A program made the translations under genes and the position numbers. Shown in pieces: positions 31,992 to 43,091 of a DNA stretch of 64,000 nt; within the stretch, counting starts at the first letter, position 1, and every line of letters begins with the position of its first letter. The stretch lies in assembly GCA_029876055.1 (NCBI GenBank), contig CM056878.1, positions 3,038,001 to 3,102,000 of the forward strand, in the 5' to 3' direction. Below the pieces are notes generated by a model. That model worked only from the letters and a program-made list of their open reading frames with translations. It searched no databases and was not told where the DNA came from. The stretch is from Madurella fahalii. Lineage: Eukaryota > Ascomycota > Sordariomycetes > Sordariales.

Positions 31992-34004
31992 GACGACAGG
32001 GGAAGTGGCAGCGGTGGTTTTTTTTGGGGGGCAGGGGGAGGGAGGGGGGCCGACTCGAACCCGAGGAGTGGAAAATCAGTCGGACACCGCGCAGACGGCT
32101 TATTTACTGCGTAGAGCCGCGCAATTGAGCTGAAGAGCACGCAGCAGCCGAGGTTGCAAGAGCTCGGCGCGGCCCCTAACTAATTGCAGTCCCAACCGAG
32201 CGCCTAGCTCGAATCTAGCGCACAATGAAGCATCAGGCAATGCTCGGACGGGATGATTGAAGTAGCTACGAGCAGGCTGTGGCGACAACGAGCACGGGAA
32301 CAAGGAGAATATGAAGAAGGCAACGTGAAGTCTCCGAGGCAGTGGGAACGGCGCTTGGCAGTTGAATAAGACCTTTGAGGCAGGCCATTCTCCCTCGGAC
32401 TTTGCTCACCAATTCGATTCCAGGCCCTCGCCCATGCTCGTAATCAAATATCAATGACTCCGAAAACAGAAAGGCCCATGCATGCAGCGCGGGTTGGGAG
32501 GGCAAGGATGACGCCGGTCCAGCCGAGTTCCCCAGCGCGGGGAGTCATCGGCGTCCGTAGCTTGCCACCTTGCCGACGCGGAAGGGGGAGACCAAAGTTC
32601 CCATCGAGCCCATCCAGCACAAAGAACCCGCCGCACCAGTCTTCAGCACCCCTGGACACGGCGGGTCCAAGCTCCACCCCGCAAATTTGCGCCCGGTTGA
32701 GCTTGTACTGTACTACGTACACAGTAGCGAAGCACCTACCACCCGCCACGAATCCCGACGGGAAACGAATTTGCCCGGCTTCTTGGGGGGGATATGTCCG
32801 AAGCGCAGAACGACCATCCGCGGAATTAACGGCGTAAACACTCCGTGTCTAAGGAGAATGATGCCGTATGACGCATTTGCTGTCAGCGTCTGAAAAGAAG
32901 GATTTGCGGCATGGGGGTGCGACTGAACGTGTTCATCAAGACTGCACCTCTGGCTCCGCCCTGTTTCGAACGACTCGGGATTCCGGGGTCTAACAAACAC
33001 CGAGCGCCGAGCTTACTTGTTCGCACAACTTTGGCACAGGCCAATCCCAAGCGCGGATAAATCCGCAGGGGGCGTACAGCACAAGGGGAACGGCACAAGA
33101 AGACCCGTGCGTCTCGAGATGATGGTAAAAGCTTGTGGACCGGCAATGAGAGAGACCCTTGACACTTGGCATTTTGTGTCCCTGCAGGTTCCAGGCTCGT
33201 TGCTGCGCGCTGCGCGCATGTTACACGGATGAGGATGCGGCTCTCGATCGCGAAATTATTAATCCTAGGCCCACGGGGGCATCGGCACCTTGGCCACGCC
33301 GCTGACGTTGGCTGATATGTGCCCGAGTGCGATGAACTGCAGATCCGGAGACATCCAGAGCCGCACCGCTTCTTCAGCCCTATGGTAGGCTTCTAGCCGA
33401 TTCCGACACTTGACTCATCCGAGACAGTGCGATGTCTGCTAGTTCTCACACCGCATCCATCAACATCGGTGGATTGGGCCAATCCCGTGTAACCGACTAA
33501 CAGACTAACAGCCAGGAGCAAAGACGCCGAGTACAACCCCAACCCTGCTCATGCATAATTGCTCGCTCAGTCCGGTGCTAGACGAAACATGTAATCAGAA
33601 AATCATTTCTGAGCAGTAGAAGATATCATTGTTTTCCCACGTCCTGTTCGTTCTTCTCCGCTTTTTTGCATGGCCGATCTCTAGCTATTAGCGGGCAAGA
33701 AACTCATCTTAAAGTTATCGGGCGGCGAAGTAACATGGAGGCCTATCTGGGCGGGGTCCACTAGTCCCCGCCCAATTCACCCAATCAATGTTGGAGGCGG
33801 GCGACACCGCCCAAAAATTCCCGTGGCAGAAAAAAATAACCCAAAGTCAAGATCCAACGAGAGACTGGTCTTGGTTTGTCGAAAGAGTACCACGGCTTGG
33901 AGAAACAGCGGAAAGCGTCTCGATTCCAGACCTAAGCCTTCCCGATACAAACCACCAAAGCCCAGCCCCAGCCCAGTCCGAAACAATAACCAGCCCAGCC
34001 CAAA
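31992..34004. other. 2-kb divergent region between the ABC exporter and mrt4
   Basis: Both 5' flanks are here. A G-rich patch lies just upstream of the exporter start (32023-32050). No gene, repeat or RNA was recognised; open frames are short and overlapping. Confidence 0.55.
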
Positions 34005-34954
34005 ATGCCCAAGTCAAAACGAGCCAAGGTCTACCACCTCACCCAGGTGACCAAGAAGACTCGCGAGCAAAAAGACAAGCTGTTTGCCAACATACGCGAG
34101 TGCATCACGCAGTACCAGCACTGCTTCGTCTTTAGCGTTGACAACATGCGCAACAACTACCTCAAGGACGTGCGCCACGAACTGAACGATTGCCGGTGAG
34201 CAGCAATCTTTCCCCGGTCCCATGCCTCCCCACCCCCCCCCCCCCTCTTCCGCCGCCATTCCACCTTCTCTATAACAACTACTTAGCATAGAACAATAAA
34301 AATAACACCAACAGAATCTTCTTCGGCAAAACCAAACTCACCGCCCGCGCCCTGGGCACGACGCCAGCCGACGCGCAGGCGGACGGGCTGGACCGCCTGA
34401 CGGCGTACCTGTCGGGCTCGGTGGGGCTGCTCTTCACGAACCGGGACCCGGCGGCCATCACGTCGTACTTCTCGGCGCTCAGCCACGTCGACTTTGCGCG
34501 GGCAGGCGCCGTCGCGAGCCGCACCGTGACGGTGCCGCCGGGCGTGGTGTACTCGACGGGCGGCGAGGTGCCCGCCGAGCACGACGTGCCCGTGGCGCAC
34601 ACGCTCGAGCCCGAGCTCCGCCGGTTGGGCATGCCGACGCGCATGGTCAGGGGCAAGGTCTGCCTGGGCAGCGACGGCGGCGGCGGCGGGGACGGCGGGG
34701 AAGGCCAAGGGTATACCATCTGCAGGGCCGGGGATGTGCTCGACTCGCGGCAGACGCGGCTGCTCAAGCTGTTCAGCGTGTGCATGAGCGAGTTCCGCGT
34801 GACGCTGGTGGCGTACTGGAGCGCGGCGACGGGCGAGGTGACCGAGTTGGAAGGGGCCAAGGAGAGGAAGAAGGCGAAAGGTGATGGTACGGCTAATAAG
34901 GAGGACGCGGGGGATAGGATGGAGGAAGATGACGGCGACGAAGATGACGAGTGA
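34005..34954 (+). CDS. mrt4: Ribosome assembly factor Mrt4
   Basis: Mrt4 is a nuclear paralogue of ribosomal stalk protein uL10 (P0). It holds the stalk base of pre-60S particles until it is exchanged for P0. Exons 34005-34195 and 34315-34954 join over a 119-nt intron that contains a 13-base C run, giving 276 aa. The N-terminus MPKSKRAKVYHLTQVTKK is the family signature, followed by the uL10-type domain (VDNMRNNYLKDVRHEL, then IFFGKTKL, then GLLFTNR). As expected for Mrt4, it lacks the acidic stalk-binding C-terminal peptide of P0. Instead the tail is a Lys-rich then Asp/Glu-rich stretch. A Gly/Asp loop at GSDGGGGGDGGEG is an insertion unlike yeast Mrt4. Confidence 0.95.
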
Positions 34955-35892
34955 GGGACCGGTCATGCACTCCAACTGCTGTCTTGGTCGGCTCGGTTCG
35001 GTTTGATTCGTCGTTGTGTGGGTGTGTGCATATTTGGGAAAGTTATCTGCATGATACCATAGCTTTTATCTGGGCTGGGTTACTAGTTATGGGTTTTTAC
35101 CGGCGTCTGGTGTTACAGAATCAAGGGGGGACAAGAAAATGGGACTGCAGAAACAAATAGACTACGTCTTTTGCTCACTTAGCCGAGTCTACAAGTCTAC
35201 CAATTTGAGTCGTCGACAATTGGGTGGGCACTCATCTGCTGCTTCTCGTATTGTTCTGTAAGGTCGGGGTACCGGCAATCTTTCATACAAGTTGAGCCGT
35301 CGGGCAATGGCAACGGCCGACAGCCTTCTTGAGTTTCCCAGGCCAGATATATATAGGAAGCAATACAGTCCCTTACCTGGCCTTACCTTCTCTGAGTTTC
35401 CATTTTGCATAAACGCTATTACCTATAACCGCTCTCTCCCTCTCCCTCTCTCTTCACACTTGCTCCGTTTTTATACGTCAGGGAATAATAAGTACAGTAC
35501 AATGAAGAAGGTTTACCTTCCCGCGAGCGCTCCCATTTGAAAGCATATTCGTGATGGAAAGACCAATGAATGTGGGACGACTTGTTGGCTGGCTTCAAGT
35601 GGTGGCGAGTACCCATGGGGCGTGGAATGCGTCGGGGCTAACCAGATGCGCAGTTTGGTGGGCCTAACCTGCTTGACCTGGTGTGGGTGCAGAGGTTACC
35701 TTGGCCGAATCATGGATCTTGCCCGGCATTTCCCGCTGACTGTTGGGTGACTGGAGTATTGGTGCCTGATGGTGGGTTGTCTTGTGGACGACAGATGTCG
35801 GCTTACCCTCATTGTCGAGACGATTCAGGAAGACGAGAATAATGACAGTGAAGAAACTGATACCCACCACAAGACGCCGCCGGGTAGTCTTG
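34955..35892. other. Convergent 3' region of mrt4 and snp1
   Basis: No gene is seen in these 938 bp. The sequence is relatively AT-rich and has short CT runs near 35432-35452. It presumably carries both 3' untranslated regions. Confidence 0.55.
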
Positions 35893-37419
35893 TTAGTAGC
35901 GTCGCAGCTTTCTGGGATCTTCGTATCCGCCTTCGTAGCCGCGTTTCCGAGAATCGTCGTTGTCTCGGGGCCGGTCGTAATCTCGGCCGCCATGGCTGCT
36001 GCCGTGGTACCCACCATTCTCGCCGCGCGGTCGAATGGGCTCCATGTTGCTGCCAGACTGCCGGGGATTGCGGTCGCGATAGCCTCCGCCAGATCTGTCA
36101 TCATATGAGCGTGAGCCGCCATCGCGGCCATACCCACCGCCGCCTCCGGGGCCGTCCCGCCGGCTGTCACGGCCGCCATAGCCACCGCCGGGGCCGCTGG
36201 GTGCATTAGGGGGCCCGGAAGAATAACCACCGTTGGGGCCGCCGAAACCGCGATCACCTCCGCGGCTGCCATATCCGCCGCCGCCGCCGCCGGGGCCACC
36301 ACCAGAGCGGAATCCACGATCACCGCCGTAGCCACCGCCGCCGCCGCCCCTAAATCCACGATCACGACCTCTGAATCCGCCACCAAAGCCACCCCGGAAC
36401 CCACCGCCGAACCCGCTGGGGCCCATGGGCCTGTTCAGCGTAGCCTTGGTGTATCCGCGACCGCCAAGGCCACCGCCCAGACGGCGCGGCTTCCAACCCT
36501 TGACCGTCCTGCCCCTTTCGACATCAACCTTGATGCGGCGGTCCTTGATGCGGATGTTGTCACAACCGTCCAAAGCAGCTAGTTGCGCATGCGCCAGATG
36601 CGCATTTGTCAGTCACGCCTTACCATCGAAGATACTACCTTTTGAGGTATGATTGCGGGAGGGAAAGGTAGGAGAGGGAAGGAGAAAAAAAAAAAAAAAA
36701 AAGAAGAAGGGGGAGGGGGAAGATTGCAGGACTGGCAAGCTTGAGAGCCATGGGTATCCGAGGGTTGGCATCGGCGGGCGGTAAGGTGACAGTATCAGAT
36801 TGGCAGCATTACCTCTCATGTCTTTCTCGCGCTCAAACACTACAAAGCCGTAGCCGCGGTGCGGTTTCTGTTTCTTGTTGCCTTTCTCGTGGGCATGGGT
36901 ATCACGGACAATGCGAATCTAGCCAAGTGTCAGCGTCATATATGAGTGGAGCGCATGCGAAAACGTACGCGTTCAATCGGGCCAAAGCGACCAAACTCGC
37001 GCTCGAGATCCTTCTCGTCGGCACTATAGTCAAGGCGCGCCACAATCAGCGTCTTGAAGGCATCGCCGCGGATGTTGGGATCCTCGTGCGGGTTAACTAA
37101 CAAGGGAAGTTAGCAAGTTGACAACAAGCGCGACGGACAGCGCCATAGGCCGTTTACATTTCTTTGGCCCTTCTACGGCCATCTTCTCCATCTCGGCCTG
37201 CTTCTCGCGCTTCTTGCGGTCGCGTGCCTCGAGCCAGCTTTCCGTCGGGTGATATTCGTATTCGCGTTCATACTCTGCCATTGCGGGCAGGTACTCTGCA
37301 AGACCGGAGACGGCAGCCGTCTTGCGCTGCTCGGGCGCATGATCGGATGGGGGCACCCAGCGCAACGGCGGCCTAGGCGCGAAGAGCGCGAGGAGATTGG
37401 GCGGTAGCCTGTCGGTCAT
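35893..37419 (-). CDS. snp1: U1 snRNP 70-kDa protein (U1-70K / Snp1)
   Basis: U1-70K binds stem-loop I of U1 snRNA and helps define 5' splice sites. The model has exons 37419-37158, 37096-36969, 36918-36813 and 36578-35893, giving 393 aa. The N-terminus has the U1-70K signature PPNLLALFAPRPPLRWVPP, followed by a charged helix (ARDRKKREKQAEMEKM). The RRM has RNP2 LIVARL and RNP1 RGYGFVVF and is cut by two introns. The C-terminal about 150 residues are a Gly/Arg-rich tail with many FRGG and GGGYG units, ending in RRY and a stop. The third intron is 234 nt and carries an A/G-rich run (T-rich on the sense strand). The tail replaces the RS-rich tail of animal U1-70K. It lies 372 bp from the divergent mL43 gene. 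Confidence 0.94.
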
Positions 37420-37791
37420 CGCGGATGCTGTTTCTGGTTGTGCTTCTGTCTCTGGAAACGCGACTGACCGTTCACCAAAGACGCTCAGAGGTAGTGGTTC
37501 AGGTCCGGTTGCTGTTGTTTACCGGTTCACAGCAGCACCCGTGATGAAGACGGGTCGGGTCTGACGGTTGCAAGGACAAGCAATTCGGAAATGGAAGGCT
37601 CGCGGTTCTGAAGCAAGCCTGCCTTGTCATTTCTGCTGCTGTGCACCCACCGTGCACGGCCCAAAGAGACCAATCCGAGGTCACTGGGTCCACTTATTTT
37701 TTGCGCGCCTGACTTCGGGCCGTGGACAGTTTTCGACCGAAATCCCACTCGCGATCCAGATCATGCTTCTGGGCCGACGACGACGACGACG
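37420..37791. promoter_or_regulatory. Short bidirectional promoter of snp1 and mL43
   Basis: Only 372 bp separate the divergent start codons of the U1-70K and mL43 genes. No separate gene fits here. A run of GAC/GAT units directly precedes the mL43 start codon. Confidence 0.55.
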
Positions 37792-38326
37792 ATGACGATA
37801 AAAGCATTACAACATATTTCCACCGGCCGTGTAAGAGGCATAGCATCTCACATACGGTCATTGGGGTCAGAAAACTAATCGTGCGCCAGAATGGCGTTGG
37901 CGCCTTCATCCTGCAGTGCAAGAAGATGGACTTGCACTACTGCGACTGGGCAGGCAGTTCCAGGGGCATGAAGTATGTCACGTTCCTCTATTACCCCTTT
38001 CCGTATAAGGATTCTGTTGCTCACCATATCCCAGTGGCTTCATTAAGTCCCTCCTTCCCAAGTTCGCTGCCGCCCACCCCCAGATCGAGTTCGTCGTCTC
38101 TCCCCGACCATCTAAGCACCCCGTAATCGTCGGCCATTACATCAACGGCCGCGAGAAGGCCATCTGCGTGCGAAACATGGAGCCCTACGAGATCCTCAAG
38201 AAGGTTGAGCTGCTTAGGGACGCCAGCGGCGAGCCACTGAAGAGGACGACAAAGCCGGTGTCGAGTATCAACGAATCTGTCAGGGGCATCTGGTCCCCGT
38301 ATCACGGCAACGGAATGCAGGTGTAA
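37792..38326 (+). CDS. mrpl51: Mitochondrial large-subunit ribosomal protein mL43 (Mrpl51)
   Basis: This is a component of the mitochondrial 54S ribosomal subunit. Exons 37792-37830, 37890-37972 and 38035-38326 give 137 aa (introns of 59 and 62 nt). The L51/S25/CI-B8 thioredoxin-like domain is visible as GVGAFILQCKKMDLHYCDWAG, then FIKSLLPKFAAAHPQIEFVV and HPVIVGHYING, then KAICVRNMEPYEILKKVELL. The C-terminus GIWSPYHG is characteristic of fungal mL43. The protein is short and has no long presequence; the basic N-terminus (TIKALQHISTGR) may suffice for import. The first exon codes only 13 residues. Confidence 0.94.
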
Positions 38327-38643
38327 AGGCCGGGTGCTGTGGTATGGACTGTATGAGTATGAATATATCACATGGCAAAAGCGCGTTCAGGTTCGGACGG
38401 CTTTGTACAATATAAAAATAATGCATAGATCCCAACCCTGCGAGTGTCCCGGTTTGGAGTCACGGTGCATTATATGCGCTGGAGAGGGACGACAGGTGAT
38501 TGAGCTTAGCATCGATTGAGCTTTTATCTATTAGAGAAATTCTGTTTGTCCCTATATCCTCGCAAATGTGTTTCCATTTCCGCTTTTTCGGTAATCCTAG
38601 ATCCCGCGGTGAGCTCGGGAGTCTTGACTCTCGACGACTAAGC
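38327..38643. other. Convergent 3' region of mL43 and tpi1
   Basis: These 317 bp hold no gene. They are AT-rich for this window and must contain both polyadenylation regions. Confidence 0.55.
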
Positions 38644-39607
38644 TCACTGGTTGGAGTTGATGATGTCGACAACTGCCCGGAGCATGTCAGCTTCTACAAT
38701 GTATAGCCCCGGACAGACGGGAGGACTCACACTCGGGCTTCAGGCTGGCACCGCCAACCAGGAAACCATCAATATCCTTCTCCTTGGCCAGGTCCTTGCA
38801 ATTCTTGCCGTTGACGCTGCCGCCGTACAGGATGCGCGTCTCGTCAGCGACCGTCTGGCTGACCTTCTCCTTGAGCCACTTGCGGATGGCTTCGTGCACC
38901 TCCTGGGCCTGCTGCACCGTGGCTACCTTGCCGGTGCCAATAGCCCAGATGGGCTCGTAGGCAATAACAATCTTCTTCCAGTCGTCGCCCGTGACCTTGG
39001 CGGCCAGGGCGGCCAGCTGCTTCTCGATGACGGCAATGGTGTTGCCGGCCTCGCGCTCCTGCAGCGACTCGCCGCAGCACCAGATCACGCTGACGCCGCC
39101 ATCGATGGCGAACTTGGTCTTAGAAGCTACCACCTCGTCCGTCTCGCCCAGCAAGGTGCGCCGCTCCGAGTGGCCCAGGATGGTCCAGTGGATGTTGCTG
39201 TCCTTGAGCTGCGACACGCTGATCTCGCCTGTGAAGGCGCCATTGGGCTTGTCGTAAACGTTCTGTGCCGACACCTCGACGCCGGCCTTGGTGAGCTGAT
39301 CCCGGGCGAGCTGGAGGTAGAGGGCCGGCGGGGCGATCACGACCTCTGCAACGCAAGGGTTAACTGTGCTACCAGCCGTCCAAGACGTAGAATCCGTCAA
39401 CATACCAACATTGGGGTCCAATTGTGCCTCGTTCAGATTCTTGACGATGCTCTTGATGGACTCCTTGGTCCCGTTCCTGGTCAGGCCGTGGTGGTCTGAT
39501 TAGCTCCCAGAGCTTCGCCGCGGGGTTTTGCAGCACATGGCGGGGTAGGCCAAAACACGCCCCACGTACATCTTGAAGTTGCCGCCGACGAAGAACTTGC
39601 GAGCCAT
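38644..39607 (-). CDS. tpi1: Triosephosphate isomerase
   Basis: The enzyme interconverts dihydroxyacetone phosphate and glyceraldehyde 3-phosphate in cytosolic glycolysis. The model has exons 39607-39570, 39476-39406, 39345-38731 and 38672-38644, giving 250 aa, the family length. Catalytic and binding features are complete: GGNFKMN with the active-site Asn and Lys, the electrophile His in ILGHSERR, the catalytic Glu in AYEPIWAIGTGK with the flexible loop, then ILYGGSVN and DGFLVGGASLKPEF. The last exon is 29 nt and codes VDIINSNQ. The phase of that intron excludes the nearer TAG at its 3' end (it would create a stop) and selects GCAG at 38673-38676. High expression is expected, and the upstream DNA is CT-rich on the coding strand. 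Confidence 0.97.
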
Positions 39608-40238
39608 GTTGGGCGGTGTTGAGTATGACGAGACGGTGATGTGCTGGAAACTGCAATGCCCGGATGTGCAGGGGAGGTCGAGTGGTGAAGGGGAGAATGT
39701 GCGCTCTCAACAGAGATGACGGTCTTTGCGAAGGTGGGATTAGAAGCTTGCGGGACTAAAAAAGTGGTCCACATGGACGCAAGCCTGGAACCCAATAACT
39801 TGGCACACTCCGGCCCCAGTATGGCCATTCCGTTGGAGCGTCTGCAAGACAACTCCTGGGGCCGGCCATTGTCATTGCCACGGTATCCAAGCGACGATTA
39901 ACATGCCCAGACATCGAGCTCGTTCGCGTCAAATGGGTATCTGTTGACATATTCTCCTTTCCGAGTCCCTGGGCGGCCTACCGTCTAAAATCCTCACCAT
40001 CAAAACTAAAGAGCCAACATTCATTGAAATGCCCGTAGCCCGTAGCCCGGCATGGTTATACAGCAAATGTAATCGGACTTTCTTGCCAAGCATAGGGTGC
40101 GGCTCGATCGCCGGGTGCTCCGGCTCAGTCCGGCTATTAAGGCTCCACAAGGAGCCGGACACGTCCGGTTCACCGGACTCCTAGCTTCTTTTTGCCAAGC
40201 CGTCCTTCCATCGTCGTCCCTCCAACCGTTGCGGCCGC
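39608..40238. other. Spacer between tpi1 and the U3-associated protein gene
   Basis: No gene is seen in these 631 bp. The part next to tpi1 is its leader (pyrimidine-rich on the coding strand). Near 40130-40175 there is a cluster of overlapping CCGG units (TCCGGCTC, CACGTCCGG, CACCGGAC). Confidence 0.55.
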
Positions 40239-41449
40239 TCAGCGCTTCTTGACAAAAAATCCGCCTCTTGGTTGGGCTACACGGTCCCTTCGCAGGAGCG
40301 TCTCCTTCAAGCTGCGAGACTGCTGCTTCACCTTGGGCGCCAGCTTTGTGTTGCCGTTGCTCGCCATGACACGAAGCACTGTCGATCCCATCCGCTGATC
40401 GCGCGGAATCTTGGGTTCGCGGAGTAGACTCTGCTCCGCCCCGCCCAACTTCCTTCGCTTGTGCTTTCCGCCGACAGCCGAGTTGGGCTGCTGAAGAGCG
40501 TCGTCCTCATCATCTGACTCCAAAAGCTCAAGAGGGAGGAGCTTCACCACCTCCCTTTTCCTCTTCTCCGGATGCTCTGGCGTGGTCTCCTGATCGCTAG
40601 GGCTCGCATCATCAACCTCGTCTTCTGATTCAGCCGGTCTCTGAGCGCGCTTTCTCTCCTCAGCCTGCTGCTTGAAGAAAGCGTCACGTTCCTGTCGCTT
40701 CCGCTTTACTGCGGCAGCTTGCCTGCTTCGTATTAGCAACTTGACTGGTACCATCGTGATGAGAATACGAGTGCGGCTTACTGCTCTGCCGCTTTCGCAG
40801 CAGCTTCCGCGGCTTTCAGAGTCTGGGCTTCGGCAGCACGCGTCGAGACGGCTTCCGGCGGTGCATCGTCGTCCGACTCCTCTTCCACCTCCTCATCCCT
40901 CTCAGGCTCGATCTTCGTCTTGGTTTGGCACGCGATGCTGCTTTCCAGGGGGTTGGCCGAGGGGTCTTCTTTGGGTGTGACAAACTCGTCGTGTTCGCTG
41001 TCATCAAACGTAATGCGCTGCCTCTTTTCCATGGGGGTTTTGAAGACGTCCTCGTCATTGCCCTCCTGACTGCCTGCGGCCGACACAGAAGCATCGGTCT
41101 CCCTCCGCCGCAGCTCTGATGATGTGGGTAACGGAATCTCAATGCTGACGTGTCTGTGCTTAGCAGACCCCGTGTCCTTGACCCTTACAGCCAACTTTGC
41201 ATTGGACGGGGAGTGGTTGCTATCCTCCTCGGGCTCTTCCTCCACTGTGTCGGTTTGGTACCTTATACCAGCGGCTCTCAATAATGGTTGGTCATCGATG
41301 ACTGGGCTGGCGGGGGCGTCCTCGGGCACGTCATTGACTTCATCCTCAGCCTGGTGCATCTCTGGTTCCGAGTCGGATGACAGTTCTATGACATCGGCTG
41401 CTCGCTCCATCTTCTGAGGCGATTTCTGGGCCGACCTCCTCGGAGCCAT
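40239..41449 (-). CDS. Probable U3 snoRNA-associated protein (Utp16/Bud21-like)
   Basis: Exons 41449-40782 and 40722-40239 join over a 59-nt intron (donor GTAAGC), giving 383 aa. The first two thirds are acidic and disordered, with ELSSDSEPE and EVEEESDDD stretches and FKTPMEKRQRITF and EFVTPK motifs. The centre is an Ala/Lys/Arg/Gln-rich helix crossing the intron (AAEAAAKAAEQ then AAAVKRKRQERDAFFKQQ). The C-terminus is basic and ends RRDRVAQPRGGFFVKKR. This acidic-helix-basic layout with a conserved C-terminus fits the fungal family of U3 snoRNA-associated proteins (Utp16/Bud21), which act in 18S rRNA processing in the nucleolus. Assignment is from overall pattern, not from a catalytic motif, and another nucleolar protein remains possible. 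Confidence 0.65.
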
Positions 41450-41890
41450 GTTCCCAGATTTTCACGGAAGCAGTCGTAACTCTCCAAACGTCCTATCCTC
41501 GGTATAGATATTCCTCGAAGTCGTGTGTAATTTCTGGGTTCTTTTTTTTTTTTTTTCTTTTTCCTTTTCCTTTTTCTGAATCTGCAAGTTTCCTGAGCAG
41601 AGCACAAAAGTGATGTTGCAATCGTTATCTCCCAAACTTTTTTCTTTGCAGAGGCCTGTCGTGATTGGTCACATCTTGCCTTGCAATGCCCCACAATTTA
41701 ATTAGTGAGCCCCCCCCCCTGCTGGTGTTAAGTTAGTGATCCTAGTGACATCGCTTCCAATTCTCATCCATGTCCTTGAATCTCATGCTATTTCGAGTCC
41801 CTACACTAAACTCACGTCAACGGTGTGGTTCTTCTCAGATATCTAGACTGCTCATGATGGAATAGTCCGACAGATCAATTCCGGCCACTC
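41450..41890. promoter_or_regulatory. Divergent promoter region
   Basis: These 441 bp separate the starts of the U3-associated protein and the mitochondrial-looking protein. A T-rich run lies at about 41540-41570 and a run of C at 41711-41719. No gene is seen. Confidence 0.5.
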
Positions 41891-43091
41891 ATGTTCTCAC
41901 CCCGGCTCTCGGTGCCATCAAGGCGCGTTTCCCGACTTGCCTCTCGCAGCCATGCCCGGACTCAGAACTTCCAACCATTGCTCCGTCAACAGCTTCAGCT
42001 TCGCCCGTATGCAATGCTTGGCCCCTCGCTATCGATGCGCAGGCGAAATCGGCCGACTCAAGACAGCCTGATTTTCAAGCAGCAAGACCTGCCACCCCTC
42101 GACTTCTGGCAAGGTTATGTGTCCCGAACGCAACCGAAAGGTCTAACTGCAGAGGTTCTCCTCGGTGCGGCAACGCGCTACTGTGAAGTGGCCACCAATG
42201 GTAGCTCGGCATGGCAAGGAAAGCTTGAAAAGGGTATGTACTGCCCTAGCAGCTCTTCCGACGTGAAGACTAAACCCTACCGTAGAGTACAATATTGATG
42301 CCTACACCCTCCATTACACTGCCGTGGCGCTAGCTCCTCTTGCCGGACGGATTAGCATGCATATGTTGCTGACGGCCTCGAACCTGGGGTATGCGCCCTC
42401 CACGTTGTCTCTTATGAGGCTAGTCGTAGAGGGCCCTAAATACGGTACAACGACATCATCGACTCTTCTTCGCGACGTCCAAGCACGTTTCAAGCGGCTT
42501 CTCCAGACTAGCGGTGACCCCGACGCGCTGACTGTGCAGGGCCTTGCTTTCCTACGGCAGGGTGACGACGCTGCTGCGTTGAGGTATTTTGACCGGGCCG
42601 TTGCAGCAGGCAGCAAAGGTAACATCCAGACTGCCACGGACGACCCACAGAGTGACATGGGCGATAAGGCGTCGACCCGCAAGTCGAGATGGTGGTACGA
42701 AAGTATCTGCCAAGAGAAGCGGGGCCTTATATTGCTCAGGCAAGGCCGTCGAGAGGAGGCTGCTGCTGCCTTCAGGATCGCCGCCCTTGAACTGGGCCTA
42801 CGCGAGGGGTATCTCGAGCTCGGCAAGCTCCTACCCCAGGGCACGCCGGAGCGAGAGACGTACCTCCTGATGGCTGCCCAAGCCGGCAACTTCGAAGCCT
42901 GCCAATGCCTTGCGCTTGATGCAGCCGACAAGGCCACAGAACCAGGACTACCCCAGGCCGAGCGCGAGGATGCCGCGAACATGGCTTACGAGTGGGCCTG
43001 GCTGGAGCCGGACGCCGACAAGCGAGGAAAGCTGGTGTCACTTATCGTCGACAAACTGAAGGACGTCGTCAAGGCCCGAAGCATTTCGTGA
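41891..43091 (+). CDS. Probable mitochondrial helical-repeat (TPR/Sel1-like) protein
   Basis: Exons 41891-42233 and 42286-43091 join over a 52-nt intron, giving 382 aa. The first about 60 residues are rich in Arg, Ser and Gln and nearly free of acidic residues (FSPRLSVPSRRVSRLASRSHAR), as in a mitochondrial presequence. The rest is helical with pairs resembling TPR or Sel1 repeats: ALTVQGLAFLRQGDDAAALRYFDRAVAAG, of which I see the TPR-like spacing, then RGLILLRQGRREEAAAAFRIAALEL, then EGYLELGKLL and YLLMAAQAGNFEACQCLAL. Such scaffolds mediate protein contacts, for example in respiratory-complex or ribosome assembly. I do not recognise an exact orthologue, so the function is left open. Phase and splice sites fit well. 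Confidence 0.72.

Noticed and set aside
32050..32072. GGTTCGAGTC B-box-like word on the minus strand
   Set aside because: The flanking bases do not form a T-stem and there is no A-box.
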